A stretch of 64,000 bases of DNA from Hydrangea macrophylla (lineage: Eukaryota; Streptophyta; Magnoliopsida; Cornales; Hydrangeaceae), in contig CM066993.1 in the NCBI GenBank assembly GCA_033977485.1, positions 28,572,001-28,636,000 of the forward strand, written 5' to 3'. Both the position numbers and the translations under genes were made by a program. Positions 53,167-64,000 of the stretch are shown in pieces (positions within the stretch are counted from its first letter, which is position 1; every line of letters starts with the position of its first letter). The notes under the pieces were generated by a model. That model was given only the letters and a program-made list of their open reading frames with translations, was not told where the DNA came from and searched no databases.

Positions 53167-54299
53167 CTATTAATGCCTTTCTTTTGGTTGAGCTTCATCC
53201 AACTTCTACCATTATTCGAAAATGTCTACAAAAAAGAGATTTTCATTATAAGAATGACGATAACAAGAAGGATAACAAAAGTGCAATTTATTCATTATAC
53301 CTCCCAGTTTAGGTAATAATTCGAGTCCAATAAGAGTAAAATTATGAAGTCTAGAATGCAATATTGGACACGAATCATAAGCATTACGCGCAACTTCACG
53401 TGACAATTTCCATTAGTTTAAGCCAACAGCGTTAGACTTTGGGTTTAATTGAATGAATTTTTGAAGTTCAAGGGTTCAATTGAACAAAAAAAATTATGCA
53501 TCCAATTAAAAACACGGGTATAATATAAGGGTGTAAAGTGCAATTAGGCAAAAAAATAAAAAGAAGAAACACCACAATTATTGTAAATATTGAATGCAAG
53601 GGAGATACCATGTAACTAAATATAACGTACTAATAGATTTAGGATTTGTGCTTTTGTGAATGTTATTTCCACTGAAATAGGGGTGCAGATGGATAGATAA
53701 AAAGTTTTGATTAGATTGTGATTCAATGTCATCAAAATAACCGTTACAATAAATATTTTCTCAATTATTATAAATATTGAATGGGTGGAGGTATTGTAGG
53801 AATAGGGCGAGATTTGGTACTTTAAGATTAAAAATCGACATGGTTAGGATCAGAGTTGGTAAACAGTCCTAAAAACCCGTCCTGTCGCGATTATGAGGTT
53901 AGTGTATCCTTAATGTTTTAACTTATTTGCTAAACTATTCTCATTGACTTATATGCAGATAGCTTTCCATTATGTAAATATTATTCTCGATCATTTTGAA
54001 TTTGAGTAAGTCTTTGGGCACAAACAAAGATTACAAAGTATAAACACAATCCACAAATACTACAATATGTTTATTCTCTCCTTTATGGATTCTACAATGT
54101 CAATAAACCCTACAGTATCAGTGAAACCCACAGAAAATTTGAAGTTACGGGCATTTTGTTGTTTCAACATATGTTGTAGGCATTATATTCCTTTGAGAAC
54201 ATTGAAAATGATTATTCAATAATAGTATATGAAAAAACAAACCATTTAAGCGGAGTGGGCGAAGTGAAATCCGAGTGACTAATATTAACCGGATTAGGA
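53167..54299. other. Intergenic, nothing recognised
   Basis: AT-rich sequence without a convincing gene, RNA or repeat. Short open frames (for example 53212-53406 minus) lack any family resemblance. Confidence 0.5.
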
Positions 54300-54308
54300 T
54301 TATTTTTT

Positions 54309-55252
54309 GGGTAAATTAGGCACAAACCCTTAATTAAAGTAAAGAAAGTTTAAAGGAGTCGTTTTTTTGGTACACTATTCAAAAGTCCCTCTTACCTTTT
54401 TCATTGTTCAAGCCCAAGCATGCCCACGCGCATGGCCATGCACAGCCCCAAACATTTCATCCACTCACACATGTGAGTGGATGTACTGTAACAATTCTCA
54501 TTTTAAAAAATATTTCAAAACTTTAACTCTCTATAACTTTTGATCTATAACTCTATTTTTTATAAATTTTATACCGTTGGAATCGTGTTGACGAGAGCTA
54601 CAAAACTAGTACCATTGTTGATATGTTTTGATTTTTTTTTTTTTTTTAAATTTGAAGAAATTTTGGAAAAAAACAGAGTTTTGTAAAATTTTACAAAAAA
54701 AAATTTGTGAAATTTGTAGAAATTTTGAAAAAAAAAAGTGTTGAATTGTCACTTTTGGTATTTAGTAAAAACTAGTACCGTTGTTGATATGTTTTGAGCA
54801 AAAAAATCAAAATCAAAATCTTACATGTCTTGTGTAACTGAAAATTTCACAAAATTTTCACAAAACTACTTTTGTGAAATTTCACAAAACTCTATTTTTT
54901 TTAAAATTTCTTCAAATTGAAAAAAAAAATTTTGCTCAAAACATATCAACAATGGTACTAGTTTTGTAGCTCTCGTCGACACGATTCCAGCGGTATAAAA
55001 TTTGTAAAAAATGGAGTTGTAGATCAAAAGTTACGGAGGTTTAAAGTTTTGAAACATTTTTTGAAAATAATGAATGCTACAGTACAGCCACTCACACGGT
55101 GTGAGTGGCTGGAATGTTTGTGACTCTCTTAGCCATGCGCGTGGGTATGCTTGGGTCCAAAATTGCTGAGATGGACTTTTAACTAAAGCATAGAAAAAGC
55201 AACTCCCTCAAACTTTTTCTTTTTTTAATTAAGGATTTGGGCTAATTTACCG
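54309..55252. mobile_element. Foldback Mutator-like element with long inverted arms
   Basis: Left end GGGTAAATTAGGCACAAACC and right end (reversed) CGGTAAATTAGCCCAAATCC start two arms of roughly 400 bp that are inverted copies, including CCCAAGCATGCCCACGCGCA and the GTGTTGACGAGAGCTACAAA/GTGTCGACGAGAGCTACAAA segments. The 9-bp direct repeat TTATTTTTT flanks it (54300-54308 and 55253-55261). Long arms plus a 9-bp target duplication fit Mutator-like non-autonomous elements. No transposase inside. The flank is low complexity, so the target duplication alone would be weak. Confidence 0.75.
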
Positions 55253-55261
55253 TTATTTTTT

Positions 55262-57360
55262 TCCCCTACGAGTTAGTTTCTCATTGACCTGGAATTGGCA
55301 AAGTTAGAATAAGCATACATTAAGACGGTGGAGTTGGAAAAGGGAACTCTTAAATTCTTAAATCAAATTCTCTCAGTTGCCATTCTTTAACCACAAACCA
55401 AAAAAGTTGTCAAATTTAAGTTTCATTTGCATACTGGAATCGACTACTAAATTTGGATTGGGAAAAGTCAAGTGGTACCACCGCCATATGTAATTGCAAA
55501 TAAATTTGAGGAAAAAAAAATTAAGCAACCATAGCATTTTCCCAACCTTGAAAAATAACAATAAAAATAGGGGTATTCATTACAAATAATGCTATGCTTT
55601 TCAAATTTAAATCGTAAATGTGATTCTCAATTACTTTAATAATTATAGCACATACTCTGATAATGAGTGCCTGGGTGGTGGTATCACATACCATTGCATG
55701 TGGCACAACTGACAAAATATTTGAAAACAAAATATAGTAATTCAAATTTAGATACGATGGCCTTACTAATTCGGCGCGAGTTAGTTTTAACATCGTAGCA
55801 ATCCATCTTTGCTCTTTTTCTGACATTGCAACCATTTTTAAGTTTATGCTCTTGAAATTAATTTTGAAAACTTGATTTTCACTGAAGCTTGTGGCTGGCA
55901 GACTGGCACTCTCAAATTTCAGTTTTAAAAACCCAAAAGCATTGCTATACCAATTAGTAAGCGTCTCTTTATTTATACTCTTTTATTTATTCCTTGATCG
56001 CCAGTTGCCCAGTCCAGAGATCACTTAACCAGTGCAGCAGAGCCCTACAGTTTTGGAAAATGCAGAACCCAAAAACCTTGAATTCAGCTAATTACTTATT
56101 AATTGGATGTTATCAAACAAAGCTAAACCATTGAGTAGTTCAGATCAAAACCAAAAGCTACCTGTAAGGCATAAACTCCCACTTTTAAATACAAAGCATT
56201 ACATTTAAGAAATAGACAGGCACAATAGCAAATGGCTCGAATTATCTCAGGTCTGAGTATTCGTGCCGCCAGCATTGAATGAGAAAGCCCCAGCACACAC
56301 AAATAACCAAGGTCAACAGTTCTTATTTTTCAAGCTTAAAACTCCAGAAATTCCAATGAACCAAGATTACTCGGGACTAACCTTGAAATCTCACACTATG
56401 ATCGCTTCCTACTCAAAAAAAAAAAAAAAAAAACGGAGCCAGGTTTCACATGTTTTCGCTACGCTTTGTTTGGCTAAATCTAAAGGGTAAAGAAAAGGAA
56501 ACATTGGATGAAAACCTTATCCTTCATTTGGTTAATAAGGAGATAGGAAGGAATGGAAAATGAGTTAGACAATAAATTAAAGATTCCCCTTCTGTTTTAC
56601 GGTACTTAATAAATACATTTTAAAATTCTCTAATTTTTAATGTTGTAAGAGAAGCAACCTTAAAGATTTCTCTTCTGTTTCCCTTCCCTTTTAGTTTTGC
56701 TGCTCTAAATCAGCAAACCAAACAGAGCCTCTTGGTGTGGCGTCTTTGACTGCTTATTCCTATGATAAGGAAACAAGCAACGAATCCTTTTCCACATCAA
56801 ACAATGATTATTATCAAATTAGCTCAACAAAGACCAATAGAGTCTGAAACAGCAAATGTATTCTGGAAGATCTCAGAAACATCTACCACTAGATTCAAGT
56901 ATTGATAATTCAGTCTTCAATAGTCTCAAATCTCCAACATGACACAAACTATAAAAGCAAACCATTTAGACAAAGTAACTAGAGAGCAAGAGTCAGATTA
57001 CAAGTCAGCCTTCCTGCCTGCTTGAATCACCTGCATACAACATGGAATTGAGGAAAAAAAAAAAAAAAACATTAAAAAATTTCCTTAACATCTACACGAT
57101 GAACGAACCAAGATTTACAACAAAAAGATCATTAATACTTTTACCAAGAAAATCAAAATTGCTCCTCCATTCTTTGTACCCGTTTGCGGAAGTAAACTTT
57201 TTAAGTGGAACAACTCATATTAAAGGCAGCTTATCAAACTACTCACGATAAAGCACTTAAAACCCAAACCTACACACTAAGTTAACATCTCCATGTTAAT
57301 AGCCCTCAAAATAGGGAAAATTTATTCAGAGTGAAAGTAACACCATATCAGGGAGCTGAC
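55262..57360. other. Intergenic or 3' untranslated region, nothing firm
   Basis: AT-rich. Poly-A runs occur at 56417-56434 and 57053-57069. The part left of 57029 could be a 3' UTR exon of the ARF17-like gene (see splice note). A 104-codon minus frame at 55521-55835 has no resemblance I recognise. Confidence 0.45.
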
Positions 57361-57384
57361 ATGGTGTGATCCACCATAATTTAG

Positions 57385-57560
57385 ATTGGCAAATGGCGGG
57401 TTCAAATAGGCTGAAACTGGATTGGGTCGAAAATGTGCTGACACCATACTCAGCCCGCACACAAGCAGGCCGGATACGGGTTGGGTTTAAATGGGTCAGG
57501 CTAACCCGATAACCCTTTTCGGGTCAATTTTGGGTACGGTTCATGGATTCGGGTCACCTC
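57385..57560. repeat. GGGTCGGGTT-type repeat remnant
   Basis: Words such as GGATACGGGTTGGGTTTAAA, CGGGTCAATTTTGGG and GGATTCGGGTCACC resemble the CGGGT-rich ends of plant hAT-type elements. No ends or target duplication found. Confidence 0.4.
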
Positions 57561-59445
57561 TGCCAAAGTCCTCCCACCAATCATGTTTATTCATGTTTTA
57601 TTATTCAGTTTTATGACCATGCTCACTTTGAGGCAAATTCTAGAGGTAGTCACTAAATTCAAATTATAACAGTGGATACAGTTACTATACATGAGTGGGT
57701 ATGATTGGTGGGTCACAACATGTAATGTGACCGTCACCATGAATAGTTCTCTAATAGAGGACCTGCTTTAAGAAACAGTTTGCTTGAGACCGAGAGAACA
57801 GGGTGTCGAAATGCATGAGGCTCCCACAATAACCATGGTAATTGCCGTAACATAACTCTGCAGTGTTCACTATAGGATTAATCTTCACGGTCCACACAAA
57901 AACAGACTAAGTTCCATGTATGTTGATATCCTATAAGTCTATAACTATTAAGGTGAATACAACTACGACATACTAACAAGGCTTCTCGCAGAAACTTCAG
58001 ATTCATCTAATTTCCCTATGGAAAAAATAAGTTCAAAGAATAGGGAAAAGTGTCTACGACATCAAGTTGCACACAAGAAAATGCTATGATTGAGTTAGCT
58101 TCTTGATATAACAGAAGTCCAAGCCTCACTTGACCTTGATCTTATCGTAAGCCATCTACTTACGTCCACTATAAAACGAGTAAATGATAGATAAACATGT
58201 ATTTATCAATGTTTATACGAGTATATTCCGATATATCATCTTAACAAAATCCCAAACTTCAGCCAAAAAACCCACTTCCAAGCATGTCTGCAGTCAGAAA
58301 AACTGGAGTGGGCAAAGACGTAACAGAAACATTCTACAGGGGAAAAGAGAGGAAAAACAGAAGTCGCAAAACCATTAAGCCATCCTGGTGGAACATAAGG
58401 CTACATCAAACAGATGAAAGGTGCCACCTCCACCGGAAAAACTACATATTTGTTCACCAAATGTTATGGCCAATTACATGGCCATCCACTTGTGCATTAA
58501 AACTTGCAATATCATTGAAATAAATTCTCGAGAAAAAAGAAGGTTAAGAATATAAATTCACTGATGGTATTAGAACGAAACTTTCCTTCTCTTCATGTCT
58601 CCTAAACAAGCATCTCTCTCTGTTTTCCAATTTCATCTGCCTATGTTTCTTATTGAATCATCCTCTCAAAGAGTTAAATTGCTCCAAGGTTCTACGAGAT
58701 AGTCTCACACATTAATTAACACATGTGCACGCTAACGCACATAGGCCGTGTATGTAACAATAGATTATTTTTTACCTTTAGGCTTTCTTCACTGTTTAAT
58801 TTTTTTTATGAGTTCTTGAAATTTCCAGGTAAGTCTTAATTCTCTATTACTTCAAGATATGATTTAGAACAAATTATTGCAAATATTAGCTTCTTCAAGA
58901 AAATTACATCCATTGCTGCCTGCCATACTGCTAAAGATGAATTATCAATTTAACGCGGAGAAATCTAACTGCCAGGTTTAAGGGTGAGAAAAGGCAGTGG
59001 ACATGGCTGCCTTGACATATAGCAACACTACGGCAAAACTAGAATTGGAATATCTTTAAGTAATTAACACACATGGGAAAAAAGTAATATTGTAGTAGAA
59101 TAATTTCATAGAAGTATCAAAATGCCAAAATGATGTAGATTACCATCTCAGCCGGTGAAAATATTAGGTGCCTTAATTTCGGTGACTACCATTTTCCTAG
59201 CAGGTCAGAGATAATCAGTTTAACTCCAAACATGCCATTAGCCAAGCTATTCTTTTTTACTTCTCTATGCTCCATACAAGAACTAATCAGTTTAACTCCA
59301 AACTTGATATGTAAAAAATCTCACTCAGGGGTATAAAGATTTTATGCACAGTAATGTATGACAGTTCCTACAAATGAAACCAATGGGTAAGCATACTTTC
59401 TTTTGGAAAAACATCCATACCTGTACAGCTTATGCAACCACTTTC
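57561..59445 (-). other. Region downstream of ARF17-like stop codon; possible 3' UTR intron
   Basis: After the stop, minus strand reads TGAGAAAGTGGTTGCATAAGC then CAG|GTATGG near 59419, a good splice donor. Near 57029 a long pyrimidine tract precedes GTATGCAG|GTGATTC, a good acceptor. A 3' UTR intron of about 2.4 kb is possible but unproven. No other gene seen. Confidence 0.4.
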
Positions 59446-60138
59446 TCATAGAAGACATGCATTAACAGCTGATGCTGCTCTTTGGCATTGAACATCAAGC
59501 CTGTTAAACAGTTTTGTACGAGGATAAGTCAAACCCAGAGTGTTGTTCACACCTTCAGTTTCAGTAAAACCAACATCATTTGAGCCACTTTCAGCAGGCT
59601 CTTTCTGGTAGATGATATTACCGAACAACCGAATCGAAGCGATTCCAATTTTTTCTGAGTTGAAACCCCGTTTTCCAGCTAGCTGAGCACCAAAGAAATG
59701 CACACTACCCTGACTATCGGGTGAACGATCATCAGATTCCGAGCTGCCAATCTGCAGCTTCGTCGATACAGCTTTTAACTTTTGCATATCGCCAAATATA
59801 TTATTCTCAGTGTAAATCTGACGGGCGTCTTCGCTTATGAAATTGGATAAACTAGATACACATGGATCTTGCCTGGCTCCCTGCATGCCAGCAGGTAGAG
59901 AATCGTAACTCATCCATGATGGGTTCAAGTTCGCCATCATTGAATGACTCAATTCTGTGGTAGGAAAAAAGACTTCTCCCTCCCCATCGGTAAGAAACCC
60001 AGGTTGATTCTGAGGAACTCTGAATTTTTTCAAGGGAGGGAATGCGGAATGAAGTGTCGGTGTTGGCACGACATACTCAACTTGCCAAGGGCTCACTCTC
60101 TTCACGTTTTGCAGAACTTCAGGTTCATCCCAGGAAAC
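59446..60138 (-). CDS. ARF17: Auxin response factor, ARF17-type, last coding exon
   Basis: Minus-strand exon of 230 codons plus TGA (59446-59448). It opens at a clean 3' splice site (pyrimidine-rich tract, CACAG|GTTTCC at 60139/60138) with VSWDEPEVLQNVKRVSPWQVEYV, the end of the auxin-response-factor domain next to the B3 DNA-binding region. The middle region is Ser/Gln-rich and includes PAGMQGARQDP, encoded by a miR160 site. The C-terminus ends RLFGNIIYQKEP... and LFNRLDVQCQRAASAVNACLL and has no PB1 domain, which in the miR160-targeted ARF10/16/17 clade points to ARF17. As a nuclear transcription factor of this clade it is expected to repress auxin-responsive genes. The B3 exon is not in the 3.9 kb of window upstream, so the intron is long or the copy is partial. 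An apparent start at 60105 is a GTG within the exon. Confidence 0.88.
   Translation of the reverse strand, partial: VSWDEPEVLQNVKRVSPWQVEYVVPTPTLHSAFPPLKKFRVPQNQPGFLTDGEGEVFFPTTELSHSMMANLNPSWMSYDSLPAGMQGARQDPCVSSLSNFISEDARQIYTENNIFGDMQKLKAVSTKLQIGSSESDDRSPDSQGSVHFFGAQLAGKRGFNSEKIGIASIRLFGNIIYQKEPAESGSNDVGFTETEGVNNTLGLTYPRTKLFNRLDVQCQRAASAVNACLL
59870..59890 (-). promoter_or_regulatory. miR160 target site in ARF17-like mRNA
   Basis: The plus strand here matches miR160 (begins TGCCTGGCTCCCTG, ends ATGCCA) at 20 of 21 positions. The one difference, C for U, becomes a G:U wobble on the transcript. This is the conserved cleavage site of ARF10/16/17 messages, falling in the codons for AGMQGARQ. 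Confidence 0.93.
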
Positions 60139-61378
60139 CTGTGATAGAGAAAATTACGAGAAATTTAGTCCAAATAAAAAGGGAAAGAGAGTGGGGAGAA
60201 GAGTGTAACAGAAGTAGGAGAATTGGATCTTCACTGCAGTATCTCTCAGAGCTTAGTAGTTCAAAATGTGCTCCTCCTAAATCCATATTCTTATGGAAAT
60301 AAATTCAAGGTTTATTGAATTCAGGTGGATCAAGTAGTAATCACAGCCCACAAAATGTTTGTGAGTAAGTACAAGTTGAGAGAGTGAGAGAGAGAGAGAG
60401 GAGCTTAAACCTCTTCATTAATCCTTTATAAGATTACATTCATCTTTAATAACTATCTTCAGAGAGGAGCTTAAAGCTCTTCATTAATATCAATTTACAT
60501 TCAACTTTAATAAATATCTTCCATGTACACAAAGTCTTTCACAGGCACTGGTAGAAAAATTCTGAAATTCAATATATCCAACACGGTTACATTACAAGAC
60601 TCAACTCCATCATTATTATCACTAAGAAATCCGGAAAGGAAAAAATTACCCCCCACCCAAAAAAAAATCCTCACAGACTAACCACCATCACAATATCAAC
60701 AAATATAATATCGTCTTGAAGGCCCCACTTCTAAAGAGCCAGCTTTCTCAAGATTGAGGTGATGTTCATCACGGATTGTTTTGGCTGTAATACTGAACTG
60801 ATGAGCTTGGCTCAAGCACAAAATTTCTTCAAACAGTAGTGAAAAATAAACTGCTAAGACTAAAAGAGGGAATGAAAATGGAATATTCAAGAGAGAGGAT
60901 ACAACCAGAGAGAGTGCCGAAGAGTATTCCCCAAATTCTTGTCAAAGACTATCCAAAATCAGTGATTTAATTTTTGTTTTACACAATAGAGCCTTTCATA
61001 AGCTTAATAAATTTCTAAAAACTAATAGAAACCTTGTAAAATTGAAAATGGCCTGCATTAATAACCTAGTAAGACTCAAACTCTGCTTCGGTTACCAGAC
61101 AAAAAGAATCCTAAATGACGAGAATACACAATATTATCCAAATGACTGCTAATCAGACTAATCATCATTGTGTTCAAAGAACCATGAAGATCCAGTAGCT
61201 CAGATAACAATTCACTTTGCATACCACAAATCCCTTCTTATACACAGTAACACAGGTAATGTGGAGACATAAGCGATTAACAAACTTCTTAGTAATTGTT
61301 GCTTCCCAAGCCCTTTTCCAGGCTTGATTTTCTAGTTCACACATATTGCTCGAGTTGCAATTTATTCACAGCAAAAGA

Positions 61379-61481
61379 CGCCGCAGCCCAATGCACAAGG
61401 CTCCCGCCATTGCGGGGTCTGGGGAGGGTGAGATGTACGCAGCCTTACCCTTGCAAAGCAAAGAGGCTGTTTCCGGATTCG
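61379..61481 (-). mobile_element. Au-type SINE, 5'-truncated (103 bp)
   Basis: Minus strand reads ...GGAAACAGCCTCTTTGC, GGGTAAGGCTGCGTACA, CCCCAGACCCCGC, GCGGGAGCCTTGTGCA and GGGCTGC, the conserved body and 3' end of the plant Au SINE. It starts within the B-box region (CGAATCC), so the A box is missing. A perfect 15-bp target duplication ATTCACAGCAAAAGA flanks it (61364-61378 and 61482-61496). Confidence 0.9.
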
Positions 61482-62727
61482 ATTCACAGCAAAAGATATG
61501 GTGGTAAATTAAGTAATAGCTGCTCAATGGCTACTGACCTTGACAATAATTGTGGAACATGTAGAAAATAACTTTGGGACAAGAGGGCAGCATTATCCAC
61601 ATCAATCGAAAAGATCATTTCCAACGTCAACCTCTTCTTCGAAGAGAATATTACCACAATCCAACCTCAAAGGCAATCTAGCTGCTTTATCCATGAACCA
61701 TTATTATTACAAAAGGTGTGAGATAAACACACACATAACAAATGCACATATATCGCCGTCGTAGAGACAGTCTATGTAGCACGGGTATGGATACGGGACA
61801 CGGATACGACACGATACGGGTACGGGAGTACGACGAATCCTAAAAATGTTGGGTACGAGTACGGCTAGAGTACGACGAATAAAATATTATTATTTTTAAT
61901 TAATTACATAATACTAATAAAAAACAAGTCCAATAGTCACATAGCAAGAATCATAAGTATTATAACAAAATTGTTTTACCTTTAACGATCAACATTACAA
62001 ATCTATCCATAGCAAGATTGTTTCACTATAACAAAATCATTCACAATGACCATAAGCATAACAAGAATGCTATAATAAAACATCATTGGATCATCAATAT
62101 CACTATCACTATCAAATCATAAAAACCATCAGCCCTAAACAAAACAAGAAAAGATGCATTCTAAAAAAGAGCACAAAACCACAATACTAAAAAGAGGGCA
62201 ACAATCATTTACAAAAAAGTTGAATTAAATAAGCGGACACGTTTTTAGAGTGTCGGTTAAGTATCCGGGGTGTCCAACGAGTGTCGGTGTCCATGCTCAT
62301 GCTCATGGTTGTTAGAATCGTACGATTCACGATTCGATTCATACGATTCGCTTCGCTTCGTGTGCTTGGCGATTCGAATCGGTAATTGGAATCGCAAATT
62401 GAACTGAATCGGTGTGAATCGATTCTGAATCGTAGTGAATCGTGAGAATCGATCGATTCAACCGATTCGCCCGATTCAAAAAATCCCCAATTTTTTTCAT
62501 GAAAACGATGTAGTTTGGTGAACCTACCTTTATTATAAACATATTTAAGCACATCGACGACAACAGTGGACAGCAGGGGTCCACAACCTAAACCCCTTTG
62601 GCCTTTGCGAAAGCGCTAACCTCGTTGCCGTCGCCTTTCACTGGCTGATCATCACCGTCGTCATCGCCATCTTCGACTGATCTCACCATCTTTGAGTTGT
62701 TATCGTCGTCGTCTTCTTACGAAGGTA

Positions 62728-62728
62728 T

Positions 62729-62799
<71 letters not shown>
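62728..62799 (+). repeat. (CT)n microsatellite
   Basis: About 70 bases of uninterrupted CT dinucleotide inside the Mutator-like element. Confidence 0.97.
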
Positions 62800-62802
<3 letters not shown>

Positions 62803-63011
62803 ATCAAATTGAAATAGAAAGACCCACTTTCTGTTTTTTTATTTTTTTCTCTCTAGTCTCTTCTCCGAAACCCACTTCTTGGATTTTCTTTTTCAATTTG
62901 ACCAATTTGGAGTCTTGTGTTTGTATTATTGTATTCAATGATAATATATATTAATCTGTTAGACTACTTTTTAAACCCATTAGAGTATTCTACAACATAT
63001 TATTATTATAT

Positions 63012-63182
63012 GGTTTGTTAATATGTGTTCTTAGGGCATATGTTAATGTTCCAAAAGTGGAAATAAACAAGGGAAACAAACGCTGAACCCTACACCAGAC
63101 ACTAAAGCCCACATTGTACCCCTTTTTATTTCTATTTTTACAATCTTAACATATGCCCTAAGGGCACATGTTAACAAAACCC
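63012..63182. mobile_element. 171-bp MITE, Mutator type, innermost insertion
   Basis: Ends GGTTTGTTAATATGTG and (reversed) GGGTTTTGTTAACATGTG; the arms continue through CTTAGGGCATATGTTAA on both sides, giving about 35-bp inverted repeats. The 9-bp direct repeat TTATTATAT flanks it (63003-63011 and 63183-63191), though the flank is AT-rich. Confidence 0.75.
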
Positions 63183-64000
63183 TTATTATATATATATATA
63201 TATAAATATGTGTATAATAATATTTTTGTATAATAATATTTGTATTAGACTACTATTATTTAGACTATTAGTATATAATTTAATATTAGGTATATGTGTT
63301 TTTATGTGTGTATACACATATATAAACCTTTATTTCAGGAAAAAAAAAAAAAAGTGTGAATCTTACGATTCACGATTCGATTCAATTCACGATTTGACAA
63401 ACATGCCCATGCTACATAGGAGACAAATGGACTACATGACTTCTATGTATTGTTGTTCTGGGACTCCTGATTTACATTCCTGGTATATATCCTAGTCCAC
63501 TCCAACAGATCATATTTTACTAATTATAGCATATGTCATTTGTGCTTATTTGCCTTGCAATTTATTTTCAACTAAAGAAATAGAAGGAAATTGGGAATAA
63601 CAACCAATGTTTTAAATAAAGATCACAGTCGCAGTAACAGTAACCATCGCAGGGTATCACTGGGCATATTGTAACGGCACCGCTTCAGTGATTTTTTTTG
63701 CTTTGCACACCAACCTAAAGTTACTGATAGTCTGATACAATATTTTTATCAACATAACTTTATAAACATGTGGTTTCTAATATCTGTGATGTAACCTTTT
63801 CATATTTTTGGAAGTGTTTTATTTATTCACTATTTTTTTTATTTTTAAGTCGAAACGAGGTGAGACCTTATCATTGAAGTAGAATTAAACACAGATGCAC
63901 TGAAAGTGTTGCACATTGAGTATGACTAGGGCATTTATTTGTTGGGGGGGGTAAGAAAGAGTGAGTATTGAGTTATTTTTCATTAAAAAGGAGAGAGAGA

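Larger units (their letters stand above)
62308..63402. mobile_element. Mutator-like non-autonomous element inside the hAT-like element
   Basis: Left end GTTGTTAGAATCGTACGATT and right end (reversed) GTTTGTCAAATCGTGAATTG are imperfect inverted repeats rich in GATTCGATTC words (62320-62480 and 63358-63395). Flanked by 9-mers ATGCTCATG (62299-62307) and ATGCCCATG (63403-63411), 8/9 identical. Removing it reconstitutes the right end of the hAT-like element. Confidence 0.6.
61772..63419. mobile_element. hAT-like non-autonomous element (outer of a three-deep nest)
   Basis: Left end CTATGTAGCACGGGTATGGA; right end, reversed, CTATGTAGCAT...GGACACCGACAC, giving inverted termini with GGATACGGGACACG-type subterminal repeats (61785-61880) and GTGTCGGTGTCC (62281-62292). 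Flanking 8-mers GAGACAGT (61764-61771) and GAGACAAA (63420-63427) agree at six of eight. The Mutator-like element at 62308-63402 splits its right end. No transposase. Confidence 0.6.
60139..64000 (-). other. Intron (or truncated upstream part) of ARF17-like gene, transposon-rich
   Basis: From the 3' splice site to the window end no minus-strand segment resembles the B3 domain. The interval carries a SINE, a hAT-like element, a Mutator-like element, a MITE and microsatellites. If the gene is intact, its last intron exceeds 3.86 kb. Confidence 0.6.

Noticed and set aside
55521..55835. 104-codon minus-strand frame as a gene
   Set aside because: AT-rich, no recognisable domain, no splice or promoter context.
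62205..62584. Minus-strand frames rich in SDRIDS/RFRIDSH as a B3-type exon of ARF17
   Set aside because: They come from GATTCGATTC terminal repeats of the Mutator-like element; no B3 motif is present.

Overview
This window is plant nuclear DNA, most likely from a eudicot tree or shrub; I cannot name the species. About 53 of the 64 kb is a nest of LTR retrotransposons of plant-specific lineages. They carry initiator-tRNA-Met primer sites, a Tat-lineage element whose antisense gene encodes a plant mobile domain, and plant copia and chromovirus-like gypsy elements. The right-hand 4.5 kb carries the last coding exon of an ARF17-type auxin response factor with its miR160 site.

Layout, left to right. 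1-6946: gypsy element A (plus strand, badly decayed), with only the last 125 bp of its 5' LTR inside the window and a full 3' LTR at 4832-6946. 7126-52868: one large Tat-lineage Ty3/gypsy element on the minus strand, with its 3' LTR at 7126-9842 and 5' LTR at 50213-52868, opened by later insertions. The first is gypsy element C (minus, 12348 to about 30770), which lies in the first intron of the Tat element's antisense gene. Copia element D (plus, 16391-25100) lies in the RNase H of C with target duplication GCCAA. Copia element E (plus, 38274-46285) lies between the Tat protease and RT with target duplication GCACC. 54309-55252: a foldback Mutator-like element. 59446-60138: ARF17-like exon (minus). 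60139 to the window end: the intron upstream of that exon, holding a 5'-truncated Au-type SINE and a three-deep DNA-transposon nest (hAT-like, then Mutator-like, then a 171-bp MITE).

Relative ages agree with the nesting. The Tat LTRs differ by many indels, the C LTRs less, the D LTRs by about 40 sites plus one repeat unit (counted by eye), and the E LTRs by a single base that I could find. Copia E is therefore very young, yet its pol is a ruin, so it looks like a non-autonomous element moved by another copia's proteins.

The most striking unexplained structure is a set of arrays of the palindrome TTCGATCGATCGAA and close variants. They occur in the LTRs of copia D and E and also in the LTRs of unrelated gypsy element C. 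In the copia LTRs the array stops about 22 bp before a TATAAATA box, and a second array of about ten copies follows the primer site in the leader. Gypsy A has an analogous array of CAGTCGACTGG, the DNA flanking the Tat element has GCGGATCGATCCGC, and the Tat LTR has scattered GCGGCA/TGCCGC words. I read these as modular, rapidly turning-over LTR regulatory repeats gained independently or exchanged between families; the function is inference.

No intact cellular gene is complete in the window. Calls are by reading motifs; no database search was possible.
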